56,264 bases of DNA from Conoideocrella luteorostrata (GCA_032433595.1 JASWJB010000295.1:1-56264), one strand, 5' to 3'; counted from the first letter of the stretch, positions 1 to 11,733 are shown. Program-made: numbers and translations. Notes: generated by a model from the letters alone, not told the origin.

Positions 1-465
1 GGTTATATATTGTGTGGGCGGAATAGATCCTCTAGAGTGACAGGGTTGAATGCACGTGAGTTGTGGGCTTGACCAATTTGGTCAGAAGGAATGTCGTACC
101 TACAAGTGGCGGGGTTAGGACCTTGCAAGAATAAGGCGTGGAGCAGTCAAGAATTCATAAAGTTTTCGCCCTAAAATTTTTTAAAGTGTATTAAGTGCAT
201 TAGATCCCTGTTCAATATATTTATTTAAAGTGATCAGCGACTCGATAGTCGACGAGTGAGCTGTTAGACCATTTGATCTTGGCAAGAGAAAGGTCACTAC
301 GAATTACAGAAGGTCTCTGTGTAAGTCTTTCACGAAGTGTACGGAGCGTTGCTGGGTGTGTGTCAGACCCCAGTATACGTGAGATATAGGTGTGCCTTTT
401 CGGTCGACAATATATCACACAGTGGACTGATGCCCGGCTCGTCGGCCATGATCACTGGTGCGAAC
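1..465. other. No gene recognised
   Basis: Only short open frames occur here and none resembles a known protein. A minus-strand frame at 221-418 could be the tail of the FHA-like relic next to it, but the reading frame is broken between them and I cannot confirm the link. Confidence 0.3.
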
Positions 466-915
466 TTAGTTATCCGTTTGGTGGCTATAGCCGACGGCGG
501 TTCCGAACTTGGACCTATAGTGGCGGAGCCACACCCGTAGGCTCTCGTCAACGACCAGGTTGCACTCGCAAGCACTGATTTCCCGGATTCCGCGACTGCC
601 CAGAAAGATTTTGCAGAGCCTTGGGTTGATACCGAGTTGAATGCCATCCAGTGGGCTCTTCAGCATCATGTCGAGAGTTAGGATGATGCGGCCTGTGGTG
701 GCAGCGATATCAGCGTCCCTATCATCGCGCGCCGGCAGGTCTGGTGTGGGCTCCCAGCTGTCGATCGTGGGTTTTTCGGTAATGCCCGTCGGCTTTCTGT
801 GAAGCCACGCCCAGTTGTGCTTGAGCTTAAAGGCACCACTCGCCCGATCGCCGCACGCAGTAAACACGGTGAAAACGTTGTAGTCGTACCCACCACCCAT
901 AGCTAGGGTCCTCAA
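466..915 (-). pseudogene. FHA-domain-like relic (fungal hypothetical)
   Basis: A 149-residue minus-strand open frame. Its C-terminal half has the pattern of a forkhead-associated (phosphopeptide-binding) fold as seen in fungal hypothetical proteins and kinases: GIQLGINP, then a hydrophobic strand ending in LGSRG, then a Ser/Cys strand, then VWLRHYRSKFGTAVGY, which resembles the conserved 'SxxGT' loop region. The N-terminal half is not recognisable, no good signal or start context is seen, and the frame downstream (towards 220) is broken. It is probably a decayed gene. An intact small gene on the minus strand is the alternative. Confidence 0.35.
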
Positions 916-1168
916 GGACGCCGCAAGCCAGTGCTAGTAGATAATTGTGGACCGAAGGAGACCAGGTTGTATTTAAAGTCTCTGAACAGAAGGGGCGGTT
1001 ACGGCAACAAATATTAATCTCCACTATCAAAAGATGCGATGAAACAAAGAATAAACTAAAAATGAGGAGCAACTCCCTTGCGTCTGAGGAAATAACTCTC
1101 TCTCTACCTATAGTACCGCTCATCTGTTATCCTATCCACACATGGCTGAATGACCTGTGGCATTCAAT

Positions 1169-1298
1169 ATCGCTGGTTGTTATCCGGTATCGCTGGTTGT
1201 GGTTCAATATCGCTGGTTGTTATCCGGTATCGCTGGTTGTTATCCGATATCGCTGGTTGTGGTGCAAATCGCTGGTATGGTCCAGTATCGCTGGTTGT
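1169..1298. repeat. 20-bp minisatellite, about 7 units
   Basis: The core cgctggttgt recurs exactly every 20 bp at 1171, 1191, 1211, 1231 and 1251, then in degraded form near 1271 and 1290. The other half of the unit alternates between two versions, tatccggtat and ggttcaatat. No coding gene covers it. Confidence 0.9.
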
Positions 1299-1301
1299 GT
1301 T

Positions 1302-2032
1302 GTTATTTAGTATTGCCGTGCCCACAGCTGTGCATCTGGATCGCGGGTCACGTGCAATGCCAGCTTTACCCGCCATAACTGGACTAGCGTGATGCTCTTA
1401 TGGGAACAATTTACCGCCCGACCCCTAGAGCAAAAAGTGTAGGCCTACTGAACCTATTCCAGTGGCTGTACGGAGTAATTAGGTCCTATATTCCACGCAA
1501 CAGCTTTTTATCCTTGCTTGTCCTTTTCCCGTCATAAGCCGTCAACGTCTGCTCGTCGCCATAGCGCATCACGCGCATCACGGCTTTTTTAACATGGATC
1601 GTCCAGGCGAGCGTTCCATCGATGACTTATTTACGCAACGCGTCGTTGAAGACTACGGCACTTACACACTCATCAGCCTCCCAGGCGTGACCCTGACGGC
1701 ATCGGAAGAAGCCGCATTCCTGGCTAAAATAAAGTATATCCTATCCGTCTACCTGAATACGCGAGAATCAAGCTAACATGGCTGAAAGGCGAAGCGAATC
1801 TGAAGATCAGCTGATCGCGCCTCCTCTCGATGCCGATGCTCTTACATCTAGATTATTGTTGGTGTCCCTCTCGCGAATCTTCTTCTTGCTTACGCTAACC
1901 GAGCATACGACAACAGTGAGCTGAAGACACCGCCGCTCGACCTCGAAGAGCAGTTAGATGAGCTGCGCCCTTGGATCGCCAGGCCCGCGACTATTTGGAA
2001 GGGGTGATGGCTGTCCTCCGTGTTACCCTGCG
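1302..2032. other. Possible coding debris, no clear gene
   Basis: A 60-residue plus-strand frame (1594-1776, ATG start) is followed immediately by a second ATG frame at 1777 and by an acidic, leucine-rich stretch (about 1920-2005) with stops between. It looks like the remains of one decayed gene, but no family is recognisable. Confidence 0.2.
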
Positions 2033-2365
2033 TGTCACAAGTGAGCAGCTATGGAAGTCGATCTCTAAGGCAGTGGAAAAATGTCCTTGATTTCTATCTA
2101 ATTGACGGGAATTCGGCTGCTATTTATCTCTACGATATTCCTCTTTTCGTGCATTTATTCCATTCCATTGATTCTGACGATATCGTCAATATCGTCCGTT
2201 TCCGGTGATGTTGAATTCCTCGTGCGGGGCGCATTCCTCGGCATCGTTCAATTTTGACGATATTGACTGCTTCCGGTCGTACGATCTTGTTGAATCTGAA
2301 TGCTTCCGACGATGTTGAATAATTCCGGTCGCATTGTGTGTTTTCGGTGATATTGAGTGCATCAT
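2033..2365 (+). repeat. Dispersed LTR-like repeat followed by short degenerate repeats
   Basis: It starts tgtcacaagtgagcagctat, a sequence that recurs at 44597 and, in reverse, at about 54196. A related piece at 22163-22226 shares both this start and the following gtccttgatttctatctag. A start with TG and a ctatttatc box about 85 bp in suggest an LTR. From 2193 to 2365 short units around ttccggtgatgttgaa recur four times with changes. Confidence 0.5.
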
Positions 2366-2617
2366 TGTGGAATGCTTCCTGTGACACTGCGGATCTTGAG
2401 TTTCATTTGCTCAACCCTCCCGAAAAATACAGCGAAATAATATCCTATTTTAAATCGCTTGCCGGCGCAGAAGAGTTGGTGCTCCGTGCACAGCAGAGAG
2501 ACTGGTTGGCATCCCGTGGGGTTCCAGGATAAGAATCGACGGGACCACGTACGAAGCAAGATAAAACCTTTCAGTGTTTTCGAGGAGGCGGTTCGTTAGC
2601 GATGGCGAAGGCATAAT

Positions 2618-3166
2618 TTGAAAGGAGGCACGCGCCCGCTCCCCAACGCCCGACAACAGAACCAGATAGAGAACTGGGTCGAGTTCCAAAACTACCATCT
2701 TCATATCTATGAGGGCTATCCGAAAAAGATTAAGGATCAGAAAAGACAGCTGGACGAGGTCCTGGAAGTATCCGGGCATGCGGCCTTCGAAGATTCGCAT
2801 GACGAAGCGAGGAAAGTAGAAATTTACAAGGGAATCGTCGAGTCTACCGAGCGACACCTGGAACAAGACGAGACTCTGCTACGCTGGATCGAGCAGCAGC
2901 GCGTGGAGATGGTTGCCAGGCACACGAAGTCCGCCAAAGCTGATGCCAGTAAGGGGGATGATGGCATGTCACGGGAAGCTGCCCAAATGGCCTCTGCTCG
3001 CCGGAGCCTGAGAGGGCATGCCACTCGGCTTCGACGTACTCGGGAACAGAAAGCACTGGGACCACTGCAGCCGGGAAAGGTTACTAAGGCGAGTCGCAAG
3101 TCGTTGCGAACCGCAAGAGGCGCACAGGGGTACATCTATATATTAGTTGCGCGGCGGGCTAGGTGA
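2618..3166 (+). CDS. Coiled-coil hypothetical protein, probably truncated
   Basis: A 182-residue open frame rich in charged residues. Its first 100 residues look like a helical coiled coil (NQIENWVEFQNYHLHIYEG, then KDQKRQLDEVLEV, later LLRWIEQQRVEMV). The second half is basic and Arg/Ser-rich. It belongs by feel to a multi-copy class of hypothetical proteins in hypocrealean fungi that begin around a PLPNAR motif and carry QN-x-W-x-EFQ, with no known function. There is no ATG at the 5' end (the frame opens at a TTG), so an upstream exon is missing or the copy is truncated. The frame ends in an unusual tail that may be read-through after decay. Confidence 0.45.
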   Translation: MKGGTRPLPNARQQNQIENWVEFQNYHLHIYEGYPKKIKDQKRQLDEVLEVSGHAAFEDSHDEARKVEIYKGIVESTERHLEQDETLLRWIEQQRVEMVARHTKSAKADASKGDDGMSREAAQMASARRSLRGHATRLRRTREQKALGPLQPGKVTKASRKSLRTARGAQGYIYILVARRAR

Positions 3167-3654
3167 GGCGGGTTAATCTTAAGATTCCGTGGATTCTGCG
3201 GGCTGCTGGCTTTGTTTTTCGCGTTCTGAGTCGCGTTTTTCTTTCTTTCTTTCTATCTTTCTTTGCTTTTGGGCCCTCCGAGCGGGCCAGCACGCAGCGT
3301 AGCGCGATCACAAAAGAGAGCATACGTGTGCACACACCGCCGCTGTTTATTTCGGCACACAAAGCGTTCCTGCCCTGACCTGACTGTGGATGCATTGATC
3401 ACTCTCAATTTAGCAATATCGTACGGTTCATCTTAGGGTCCACGCTGTTCTTTATCGCCGTTCTTTATTGCTGTTCTTTGTTGCTATGGCTGAAACCAAC
3501 TGCGCCCACTACAGCCGCTTTAATATTTTGTAGCATAGCGGCATTTTGAGATTCTCTCTGAATGGCAAAATAATGGGGATTCCAAGGATCTGTATCCCAA
3601 AACTAGACTGCCGTTAGTATGTACAGCGGCCTGCCTACATGTTACAGAGTTCCG
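3167..3654. other. No gene; short pyrimidine microsatellite
   Basis: Nothing coding is recognised. A TTTC-type tract lies at 3237-3264. Confidence 0.5.
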
Positions 3655-3864
3655 CCAAAGTACCAGCTTCAAGACATAGGTTGAGCCACATCTTGGAACC
3701 TGGATCTTCCAAGTATACCCGTCAAGTCTGCCGCCGATGTGCTCAACGAAATGTATTGAATTGAGCTCCAAAGAACAATGTCGGAGCCTTGGCCGTTTGA
3801 ACTCCTGGTCCGAGCAATAAAGGGGAGATGCCGAGTCCATTTTCTCGTCATCAAAGACTTGCCG
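3655..3864 (-). pseudogene. Protein-kinase-like (FTA2-like) N-lobe fragment
   Basis: Inside a 159-residue minus frame, about 70 residues match the start of the kinase-like/FTA2-type proteins common in fungi: a start around MDSASPLY, then IHFVEHIGG (glycine-rich strand), DGYTWKI and TYVLKLVLW with the expected lysine. The rest of the domain is absent and the frame runs into unrelated sequence, so this is a fragment. The family call rests on motif recognition only. Confidence 0.4.
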
Positions 3865-3999
3865 ACGCATTAGCTCCAGTGCTCGTCCCTCCCCTCTTCC
3901 CCTAGCTAGTTGGGTCTTCTTTCTCACCAGATCACTGCGCCGTCCGGCACTTCTGCTGTATACATGCCCTGCTGCGGTTATCACGTCTTGCTGCATCAT

Positions 4000-5763
4000 C
4001 TTGCAATCGAAGAGGAAGGGGCAGAGAGGATCGGAGCAGACAGCCGAATCGCGTGCAGATATCTAGTCATGTTATTCGCCTGGCGCGCGTGTTGGCACTG
4101 TGGAACACCGCAGGACCGGACACGGGGATGGAGATCAAACATCGATATATATAGTGTGGTGTAGCTTTTTCAGGTGCGTCGCGTGTGCAGAGGAAGGCTG
4201 ATGAAGACAACGGAGTACGGAACTGTTGTACAGACATAGCATTCAAGGGGCCTGATTTTATGATACGGATGGGCATAGATGTTGTTGATGATGACGCCCT
4301 GCTCACGGTCCGGGGCACCTTTAAGGAAAGGGGCACTCATTCCCCACACGAACGCTATCGTCTAACCAACAGGACGCCCAAAGCTTCGTGTGGGCTGAGG
4401 GCGCTTGCTTTGTACGATAGATAAAGCCAGCCAAAAGAGCACGAGAAACGATCCTCTGGAACTATCAGAGCAGTTGATGATTGATTACTCGTTGATTCAT
4501 TTTTCCTGCATGAATACAGGGGCATTACGCAATATTAATACCCCTTCATCGCCTCCCCCCTCCCCCCCTTGCTCGCATGGACAAGGTAAGCTGCTTCAAC
4601 TGAGAGGGCCATAAATGACATAGGTATAATAGAGTCAAGCAGGACATGGCGACGACGAATGGACCGTAACCGCTCCTGTAATCCCAACATAAGGACAATC
4701 CCGCGTATCACGGCTAGCACTCCACGCCACATACCAGCCCACTCCTCAGTCTTGTCATCACAGTACACGGAACTACAAGGCCACCAGAGTGAATGATATG
4801 GACCTTCACAGTGATATGTGACCGCTTTTATAGACGTGATTACATACGTGTTCTGCTGCAGCATAAATTCACGTCGACCCTAAGAATCCGGTATTCTCGA
4901 TCCACACGATTATGCCGTTGGTCGCCTACCGCTGTTGATTTCATGGGTTGTCAATCCCACCCCGCGTCAGACCTGGCTACTTCTTATCAAAGAAAGACTC
5001 TTTCTCATACGGAGAATTAAGACCTGCTGAAAGTCTTCAGTCCGCATTTTGAGTTGGGCTGATAGCCACTACCAACAGCGCTTTGCTGCCATCTCTATTC
5101 ATTATACAGTGTCAAGAAGAAACTATACATACTCTTCAGCAAAAAACGGAAGAAAAAAAAACCAGGGAAAGCTTGGAGCTGAAGATTTTTCAGGGAAGAA
5201 GGCCTTGAAGCGGTTAAAATTGCGGCGAACAATGTCGCAAGCCGGCGACTGACTAGCCCAGTAAAGTTGTGCTCTTGTCGGATGGTCCAATTAGATAGGT
5301 TTGGTGCCCATTTTGTCCTGCCATCCTAGAGAAGTAATGTTATAGTTTATCACTACAGGTCCTGTTTAGGTTTAGCATCCGCTAATTTATTTCTAAAATA
5401 ATAGTGCGGTGCTGTCTAGCAACTCAGTAACTCCTTCACAGTTTATTAAGACGCCGAACCAGGACTTCACAGGGTCTATCCCAGACAGTACCTTAGATTA
5501 CCAATGCACTATGTAGAACGTGCCCTATGTTACTTATGGCATGCGTTAACGTTGTCCCCTTTGCTCATGAAACACCCTCAACATCACAAAAGTAACCCTA
5601 CACATATATACCCTGTCAATAATAGGCTCACATTCGAATTCACAGTCAATCTCTTCTATGAAATCCCTTAAAAAGCGTTCATAACTCAAATCTATTCTGT
5701 GTCTTCCATATCTTAGGAAGATGTACCGATACCATATCTCAACAATTAAGTGAACTCGCTCCA
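4000..5763. other. Long stretch without a recognised gene
   Basis: Several frames of 60-110 codons exist on both strands but none shows a signal, domain or intron structure. C-rich runs occur near 4553-4568. Confidence 0.4.
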
Positions 5764-7664
5764 TCAGACGCCATTCATGCGGTAAATAGAGCCTTCCTTC
5801 TCAAACTGAGGTCCTTCTCTCTCCTGTATATATCCCAGGGTACACTGGGGCAGGCTGACTCGGCGCTGCGCTGCGTAAAAGTGGTCAAATCGTGGAGATA
5901 GCGCATCCGCTAAGCTCTTGACATTACCCTGGGGGTGAAGAGTGTGCCAGGGCTTTATACAGCCTTGAGCCTTGCACGATTTCAGGACAAAGACGAGAGT
6001 GTCGAGACGGTCGACGACTTGCTTTAAGGGTTTTCCAAGTAACGTCTTGATCTTTGAGCTTGGAGCAAGTAAGTTATTAATTTGATAAGGGTCGGTCTAT
6101 AAGCTTGTCAGTATAATTGAGTAGGGGCTAGAAAATTGTGGTTAGTTAGAGATGACCAACCTTCATATCATAAAGTTCACGTTCATTATGGCAGAATACG
6201 GAATAGTAAAAGCTATACTCATCGCTAACAATACGTACAGCTTTGTACGTATTATTTGGAATTCGTGCACTGGGGTCTTCAAAGAGCTTGCCCTCGATTT
6301 GTGCAAAGCCCCAGTACTCTACCGTAACGTGCTCTTGACGCGTCTCTGCGGCTTTCACAATCTCCTTTTCAGAGAGTGGAATAGCCTCACCATCGAACTC
6401 CTTCCGATTCGGCGCACCGGCGAGTTTCAAGAAAGTAGGCGCAATATCGACATGCGCTGTGACGAGCTCCGTCGTGTGGTTTTTTGGAACACCTGGCCCG
6501 CGCACAATAAGAGGAATATTAATGTCTTCATCAAAGCCACACTCTTTGCCAGCTAAAAGTCGGTGCTGCGCTAGATGAAAGCCGTTATCGGTGGTGTAGA
6601 AAATATATGTGTTGTCAAGTAAATTTTCTTTTTCGAGGCGCTGTACCAGCCCGTCGACTAATTCATCAACGCTTTGAAGAGACCGTAAGCGCTGTCGATA
6701 GAACTCGTCTAGGTAGTCTACCTGCTCCTGAGTGAGCTGTTTCCTTTCTTTAATCCAGCTGACGCCAGATGGTTTGTCTGGATTGAAGTTTGGTGTGCGA
6801 GGAATTTTGGCGTCTTTGAACAAATTCTCATGCCGTTTGGCTGGAAGTGGTGCTATAATCTGGGGAGGTTTGTTGGGATCAGTTGAAAACTGGACATCGG
6901 AGTGCGGCGCGATGGGAGCTATTCCCATGAAAAAAGGCTTGCGGCTCTTTTTGGCTTTGTCCACGAACCCATTTACTTTCTCAACCATAATATCAGTGGT
7001 ATACTGGCCTTTAGATTGGACTGGCTTTTCTTGGTTGTGCTGGTACGACGGATTAAAGTAGTCGTATGTAAAGGGGTCAAGGAGAAATTCGTTTTCAGTC
7101 CATCCTTTAGCAAACGGCTTGTTGTAGTTGGTAACGTCGTGGGCATTGAATAATTTGCCTGTATAGTAGGTGTCGTAGCCTGCTTGCTGAAGCCAGATGG
7201 GGAGATATGCGTCATTGAGACCCTCGGAGATGAACTTGGGGTATCCGCCTAAAGAAGAAGTTAAAACGCATCCAAGATAAGCCATCGTAAGGATTGGGCC
7301 AATACTTGCCATATGGAGGAGCCACGTCCGTAACGTTCGTATTGTGGGAAAGGCGTCCAGTAAGCAACGAAACTCGAGCAGGACAACAAATAGAGGTGGT
7401 GCAGAAATGCTTCTGGTACAATGTGCCCTCTTTAAGAAGATGCTTTTGAGTATGGGGCATATACTCCAGCGAGCTCATAAGCAGATCCTGGTCGTCCGTA
7501 AGAATGAAAATAATGTTTGGCTTTCTCTCATGCTGAGAGGGGCATTCAGTAGACGCGCCGGGAGGCTGGTGCAGGTCACTATTGCTAGAGGCTGAGCCTG
7601 CGACAGCCATTTGGCACCACAGTGCTGCTGTCAGTAACTTGGTTAACGCCATAAGCGGCGTCAT
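5764..7664 (-). CDS. Secreted arylsulfatase (sulfatase family), 3 exons
   Basis: The enzyme hydrolyses sulfate esters; a secreted form would release sulfate outside the cell. Exons are 7664-7310, 7248-6161 and 6096-5764, giving 591 residues, the usual length for fungal arylsulfatases. Residues 1-23 are a signal peptide. The sulfatase signature SICCPARVSLLTG puts the formylglycine cysteine at C93 (C-x-P-x-R), with metal-binding DD57-58 in FILTDDQD and a C-terminal TTDNGFHL/GK element. Intron 1 (7309-7249, 61 bp) uses a GC donor (gcaagt), and joining across it restores the conserved PPYGGYPKF sequence. Intron 2 (6160-6097, 64 bp, phase 0) links ELYDMK to TDPYQINNL, again the family pattern. All family motifs are intact. 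It is divergent from the gene at 9811, with a 2.1-kb spacer. Arylsulfatase rather than choline sulfatase is inferred from the PPYGGYPKF region. Confidence 0.92.
7249..7309 (-). other. GC-AG intron in the arylsulfatase gene
   Basis: The donor is G|GCAAGT, the acceptor is ctttag and the branch candidate is ttttaac. It is the only splice choice that keeps the conserved residues in frame. Confidence 0.85.
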
Positions 7665-9240
7665 GTACTTGAAGCGGCGGGGGAAAAGGCGAAGGCGTGG
7701 TACATGGACAAGTTTATCTGCCAGTCTTGTCGATGGTATAATAGATGCTGGATAGGCACAGAATTGAATTGAATTGAGAATGGCTACATTATTTTAATGT
7801 CGACAAGACGATCTATTTGTACTTTTTGACCCGCACAATGGGAACCACATTTTCTCGCTGCCAAATTGGGAATATTTCAGCAAGGTGTGAGGTGAGAGGT
7901 ATCGTTGCTGATCTATATTTAGAAGTCCATCCATCCTTCTAAATTAAAGGGCCAGACTACGTCATGATGCCATATTCCCTCCGAATTCCATCGTATTCTG
8001 TACGTACGTCGTACACCTATGCCTCCGTGCGGCACCATAATTTCGACTGACCCTGGTCGTTCAATACAAGACTGATTTTCGACCAAGCTAAACGCCGCTA
8101 GAACGGACACCGTACGAAATCCTACTCCGCACGCCGCGCCTCACATGCTTATATTTGGTGCTGTAGTAAGCCCTGCATTGCCCTTGCAGATCAATCTGAG
8201 CTTAGTCAAGGACTACTTCTTTGCGTTGTTCTTTCGCTGGTACCCATAGAAGAAGTATGAGGGTCTTAGTCCTTGCTTTATTTATCCTAACGTCTTGGTA
8301 GCACAGTCAACTCCAGCACTGACACAAGTTCCTCATGCCACTGTGACCCCCCCCAGGCTTGCGAGGATTCCTGGCAGATATATAGAATAGTCGTATCGCT
8401 GAGATGTGGGCATTGCGTCAATTATGAAGACAGACTATATGAGAGCCCCAGGTCTTTGAGCCAAAGCCGACCGGTGGGAAGAATTTGACCCATTTCATTT
8501 ATTATTCACAAAAGTCTCAATATAGCTTATTTCTGGCCCAGTTGATTTCATGGCAATGTGTTCTAAACGGAAGACCGTCCGGGATTAGTACAAGTGCCTG
8601 CCAGGCCTGTCACGCCTTACTAGTAAATGGGACAGCTCAAAGCCCTGGCGTAAGCCTCAAAAGTAAACTGGGTAGTAGGACTACCGACTCGATGTATTTC
8701 GAATTTTACATTTTCCACGTACAGGAAACAAACAGGTCTTCCGATATTAACGACTAGTGCTTCTAAAGCCGCGACGTGTTGCGTGGGGCTCAATTGTGAC
8801 GAGTGGCCGCATGGCGGCGCTTATGGGCGCAGACTTGGACATTGGAACACTAGGCGGGATTGGGAAATTTCCCACGACAGCCAACGCTAGCGCAAGCTAG
8901 CCGGGGTCATTCCTACCCTAGCACGAGCTAGCCTAGGCAAGCTGCATCAGGATACGGAGTACTCCGTACGGGGTACAGCTAGCTGGCATCCTTTTACCAA
9001 GATACGACGTATAACTTCGTGCTGCGTATAACGTAGCTGCTCAAGCGTATAGAACGTGTTTTCGATACAATACATTATAGATAGCGCATCCAAGAGTCCT
9101 AAATCATAAGGGGCAGGCGCAAGCTCAAGCACGCATGCATGAGACGCTGAGGGTTCAGTACCCACGCACCATACTCCGTATCCGTATTCCGTACGGAGGA
9201 GTACTTGGTTACGTATCTTGGAGTACGTAATACACATATT
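7665..9240. other. Intergenic spacer between divergent genes
   Basis: No gene is recognised. At 8885-8945 there are inverted ctagc-containing repeats, and from 8950 to 9215 the words tacggagtac/gtactccgta recur several times. Confidence 0.5.
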
Positions 9241-9377
9241 CACGTCCGCATGGGCAACATTGTCTCCGCGTACTCACGTCCGTACAGGGGATATTGTCTC
9301 TGCGTAATCACGCCAGTATAGGGGATGTTATCTCTACGTATTCAGGTCCGTATAGGGGGATATTATCTCCGCGTATT
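9241..9377. repeat. 34-bp tandem repeat, 4 units
   Basis: Units are 9241-9274, 9275-9308, 9309-9342 and 9343-9377. Each starts cacgtccg or a close variant, carries a central ggggatatt(g/a)tctc and ends gcgta(t/c)t. A fifth start follows at 9378. The array lies about 430 bp upstream of the ATG at 9811, so it could include promoter elements. Confidence 0.9.
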
Positions 9378-9636
9378 CACGTGGGGGCGGAGTCTTCAAT
9401 CCCGACTGGCGGCGGGGCTGAGTTCTGGCGTAGGGCTGTTTTGTTCTGTTCTCCACCGCCTTGTTCTGTGGGACTGCGCCCCATTTCTTCAGCGGGCATC
9501 CTGCGAAATGAAAATCGCTACTGCAAAATGACGCCAGTATACGGCCATTTTTGCTCCTAGGGGTAATTACCACGCGCGACGACATTGGAGATGACTATCT
9601 TGGTCGTTTTGGTCAGCTCATGCATTCGTTTTGTTC

Positions 9637-9643
9637 TATAAAA
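9637..9643 (+). promoter_or_regulatory. TATA-like box of the 9811 gene
   Basis: tataaaa lies 168 bp before the ATG at 9811, followed by CT-rich leader sequence (cttttctttcc, ctctcgttttt), usual in fungal promoters. Confidence 0.45.
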
Positions 9644-9810
9644 CCTGGTGAGATGGCTGTCCGAGCAATACTGGTTGAAAGTCCACTTTTCTTTCCATCA
9701 CAACACCACGACATTACGTTCGATCAAACCAAGCCAAGCTCCGATTGATTCCCTTTGTATTTCTCTCGTTTTTTTCCGATTCTACACTCGAACACAGCAG
9801 TTATACTACC

Positions 9811-11541
9811 ATGCTGCCTCCTCGCCTTTCCCTTTGGTCTGCCCTGCTGGCGCTAGGAAGCGTCCACGTTCAAGCGACGCCCGCAGGATCATGCAAAGTA
9901 TAGCTTCTCTCTTTATGATGAAGAAGTTGACAAGCTTACCGTAGACTAACTTGACTCTTTTTCTTCTATAGGACGCGCCCGGCCCCGTTTCGTACGCCAA
10001 GGTACCCGTTTTCAAGGACTCACAGAACCTAACAAGTCCCGCGTTCATCGGCAAGGCGGCGAAAAACGAGCCATTATCGCCGCTATTTGTCTCGAACCCC
10101 AGAAGCATCTCTCATGCATGGCGATGGCGGCAACACGGGCAGCCAAGATTTCCCGGGGCCACTGGGTGTTCAAACGCAGATCAGTGCCAAGGCACAAAGG
10201 GCGTTCATCTTCCTCTGGGGCAAAGACAACCAGCTAACGTCGGGCTATATCAACACGACCAATATGGCATACGGGCTGGTAGCGCTCGACCCAAAGTCGA
10301 TGGATATACTTGCGGCATGGTATCCAGAGGAGAAGAACCAGACACTGGGCTATACGTACATGGAATACATTGTCGGAACAAACGAAATCCTCGTCAGCTC
10401 GACCCAGGGCAACATCTGGGTCGTCAAACGCGGCACCTGCCAGGGCCGCCCCTACCTCAAGACAATACGTACCATTAACCTGCTACCCCAGTTGCGGGAG
10501 GGCGAGCAGCTACTCAACGCCATGTTCGACATCAACAGAAACATCTGGTTCACAACGGGCGCGGTGCAGCTGGGCGCGGATGGCAGCTTGGCCAACTCGA
10601 CCACGTACGGCTACATCACGCCCGGTGAAAAGGTATACAAGGCACGGCTCGATAGTGAAACGGTGGAGAACGGCCTCGCTATCGCGGGCACAAATGTGTA
10701 CATGATCACGAGCCCGTCCGGCAAGAATAACAAGCCTAATGCGCCCGGCTACATGTATTCGCTGACCACCAAGGGCGGCGCCGAGGGCGGGATCGCGACG
10801 CGCTGGCGTATGTCCTATGCTGCAGGGGCAAGGACTGGGCTTGACCCCAACACGGCCATCACAGCGCGCGGCTCTGGCGCAACGCCCGCGCTGCTGGACG
10901 ATAAATACGTGGCCATCACCGACAACGACAGCCCGCGGCTACACCTCAACGTGTACCACCAAGCGCCCCAGGCAGACAGCAGCAAGCAGCTTGTGTGTCA
11001 GGTTCAGCTGTTCACGGACAGCAAGGGCTCAGTGCAAAACAGCGTGCTGGCGCACCACGACACCAAGCGGAACAAGTACGGTATCATGATCCTGAATTCG
11101 TACGGCGGACCAGCCCTCTTTACCGGCCAAGACGGCCAGACCCTCGACGGCAAGTATAACGACATGAGCGGCATGGCCGGCGGGATCACGCGCGTCGACG
11201 TCGACCAGCACGGCAAGTGCTCGGTGCGCTGGAGTAAAGACACTAAATCCAAGGCTGTGTCTGTGCTCTCGACAAGGAACGGCCTGGTCTATCACTACGT
11301 CCAGGATATCCAGCGCGCCGCGACAAAGGATGAGTACGTCTGGTACCTCATGGGCCGTGACTGGGTCACGGGCGAAGAGAAATTTCAGGTGCGCACCGGC
11401 AGCGGCGGCGCCTTCAATGATAACTGGACCGGCGGCGCTCTATGGCCCGACGGCACCTTTTACCAGTCTGTTTCCAATGGTATTGTAGCCTTCAGGGATG
11501 CGGCCCAGGGTAGCTGCAAGCCAAGGATCACTGGATCTTGA
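9811..11541 (+). CDS. Secreted beta-propeller-like protein, 2 exons, apparent frameshift
   Basis: Exon 1 (9811-9897) is a signal peptide (MLPPRLSLWSALLALGSVHV) ending near a Cys-Lys. Intron 9898-9971 (74 bp) has a gtatag donor, a gactaac branch site and a tatag acceptor. Exon 2 starts at 9972 and is open in one frame for about 45 codons. The downstream 470+ codons, beginning at the MHGDGGNTGSQDF region, are in a different frame. The shift falls near 10100-10115 and no usable intron explains it. The long body has repeated Trp/Gly/Asp strands (NIWVVKRGT, NIWFTTGAV, VWYLMGRDWVTG, NWTGGALWPDGTFYQS) typical of a PQQ/propeller-like fold, and several N-glycosylation sites. I do not know the function; family members are secreted proteins of ascomycetes. 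Either a sequencing error or a recent loss-of-function indel would explain the frameshift. Confidence 0.75.
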
Positions 11542-11569
11542 GCCCCCTCTCTTCGGAACGTGACCTCTG

Positions 11570-11733
11570 GGACAGAGGCAGGAATCCGGGACTAGGGCGT
11601 CTCAGATTGTAGGGGTGTTCATAGGGGGGTTTGGACAGGGCCGTCAGACGAGGAATTCTTCCTCCATCATCACAGTAACACAGCTCATCCTATCAATGCA
11701 CATCAATTTGAAACCCTATCATTCAATTCAACA
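11570..11733 (+). mobile_element. Truncated LTR (family II)
   Basis: It matches the inner and 3' parts of the LTRs at 34784-35019 and 40800-41036 (ggcaggaatc, gtctcagatt, tttggacagggccgtcagac, gaggaattcttcctc, ending ttcaaca). The 5' part is missing. It begins only about 30 bp after the stop codon of the preceding gene. Confidence 0.8.

Noticed and set aside
1169..1298. CRISPR array
   Set aside because: The 20-bp units are directly adjacent with no unique spacers, and the window is eukaryotic.
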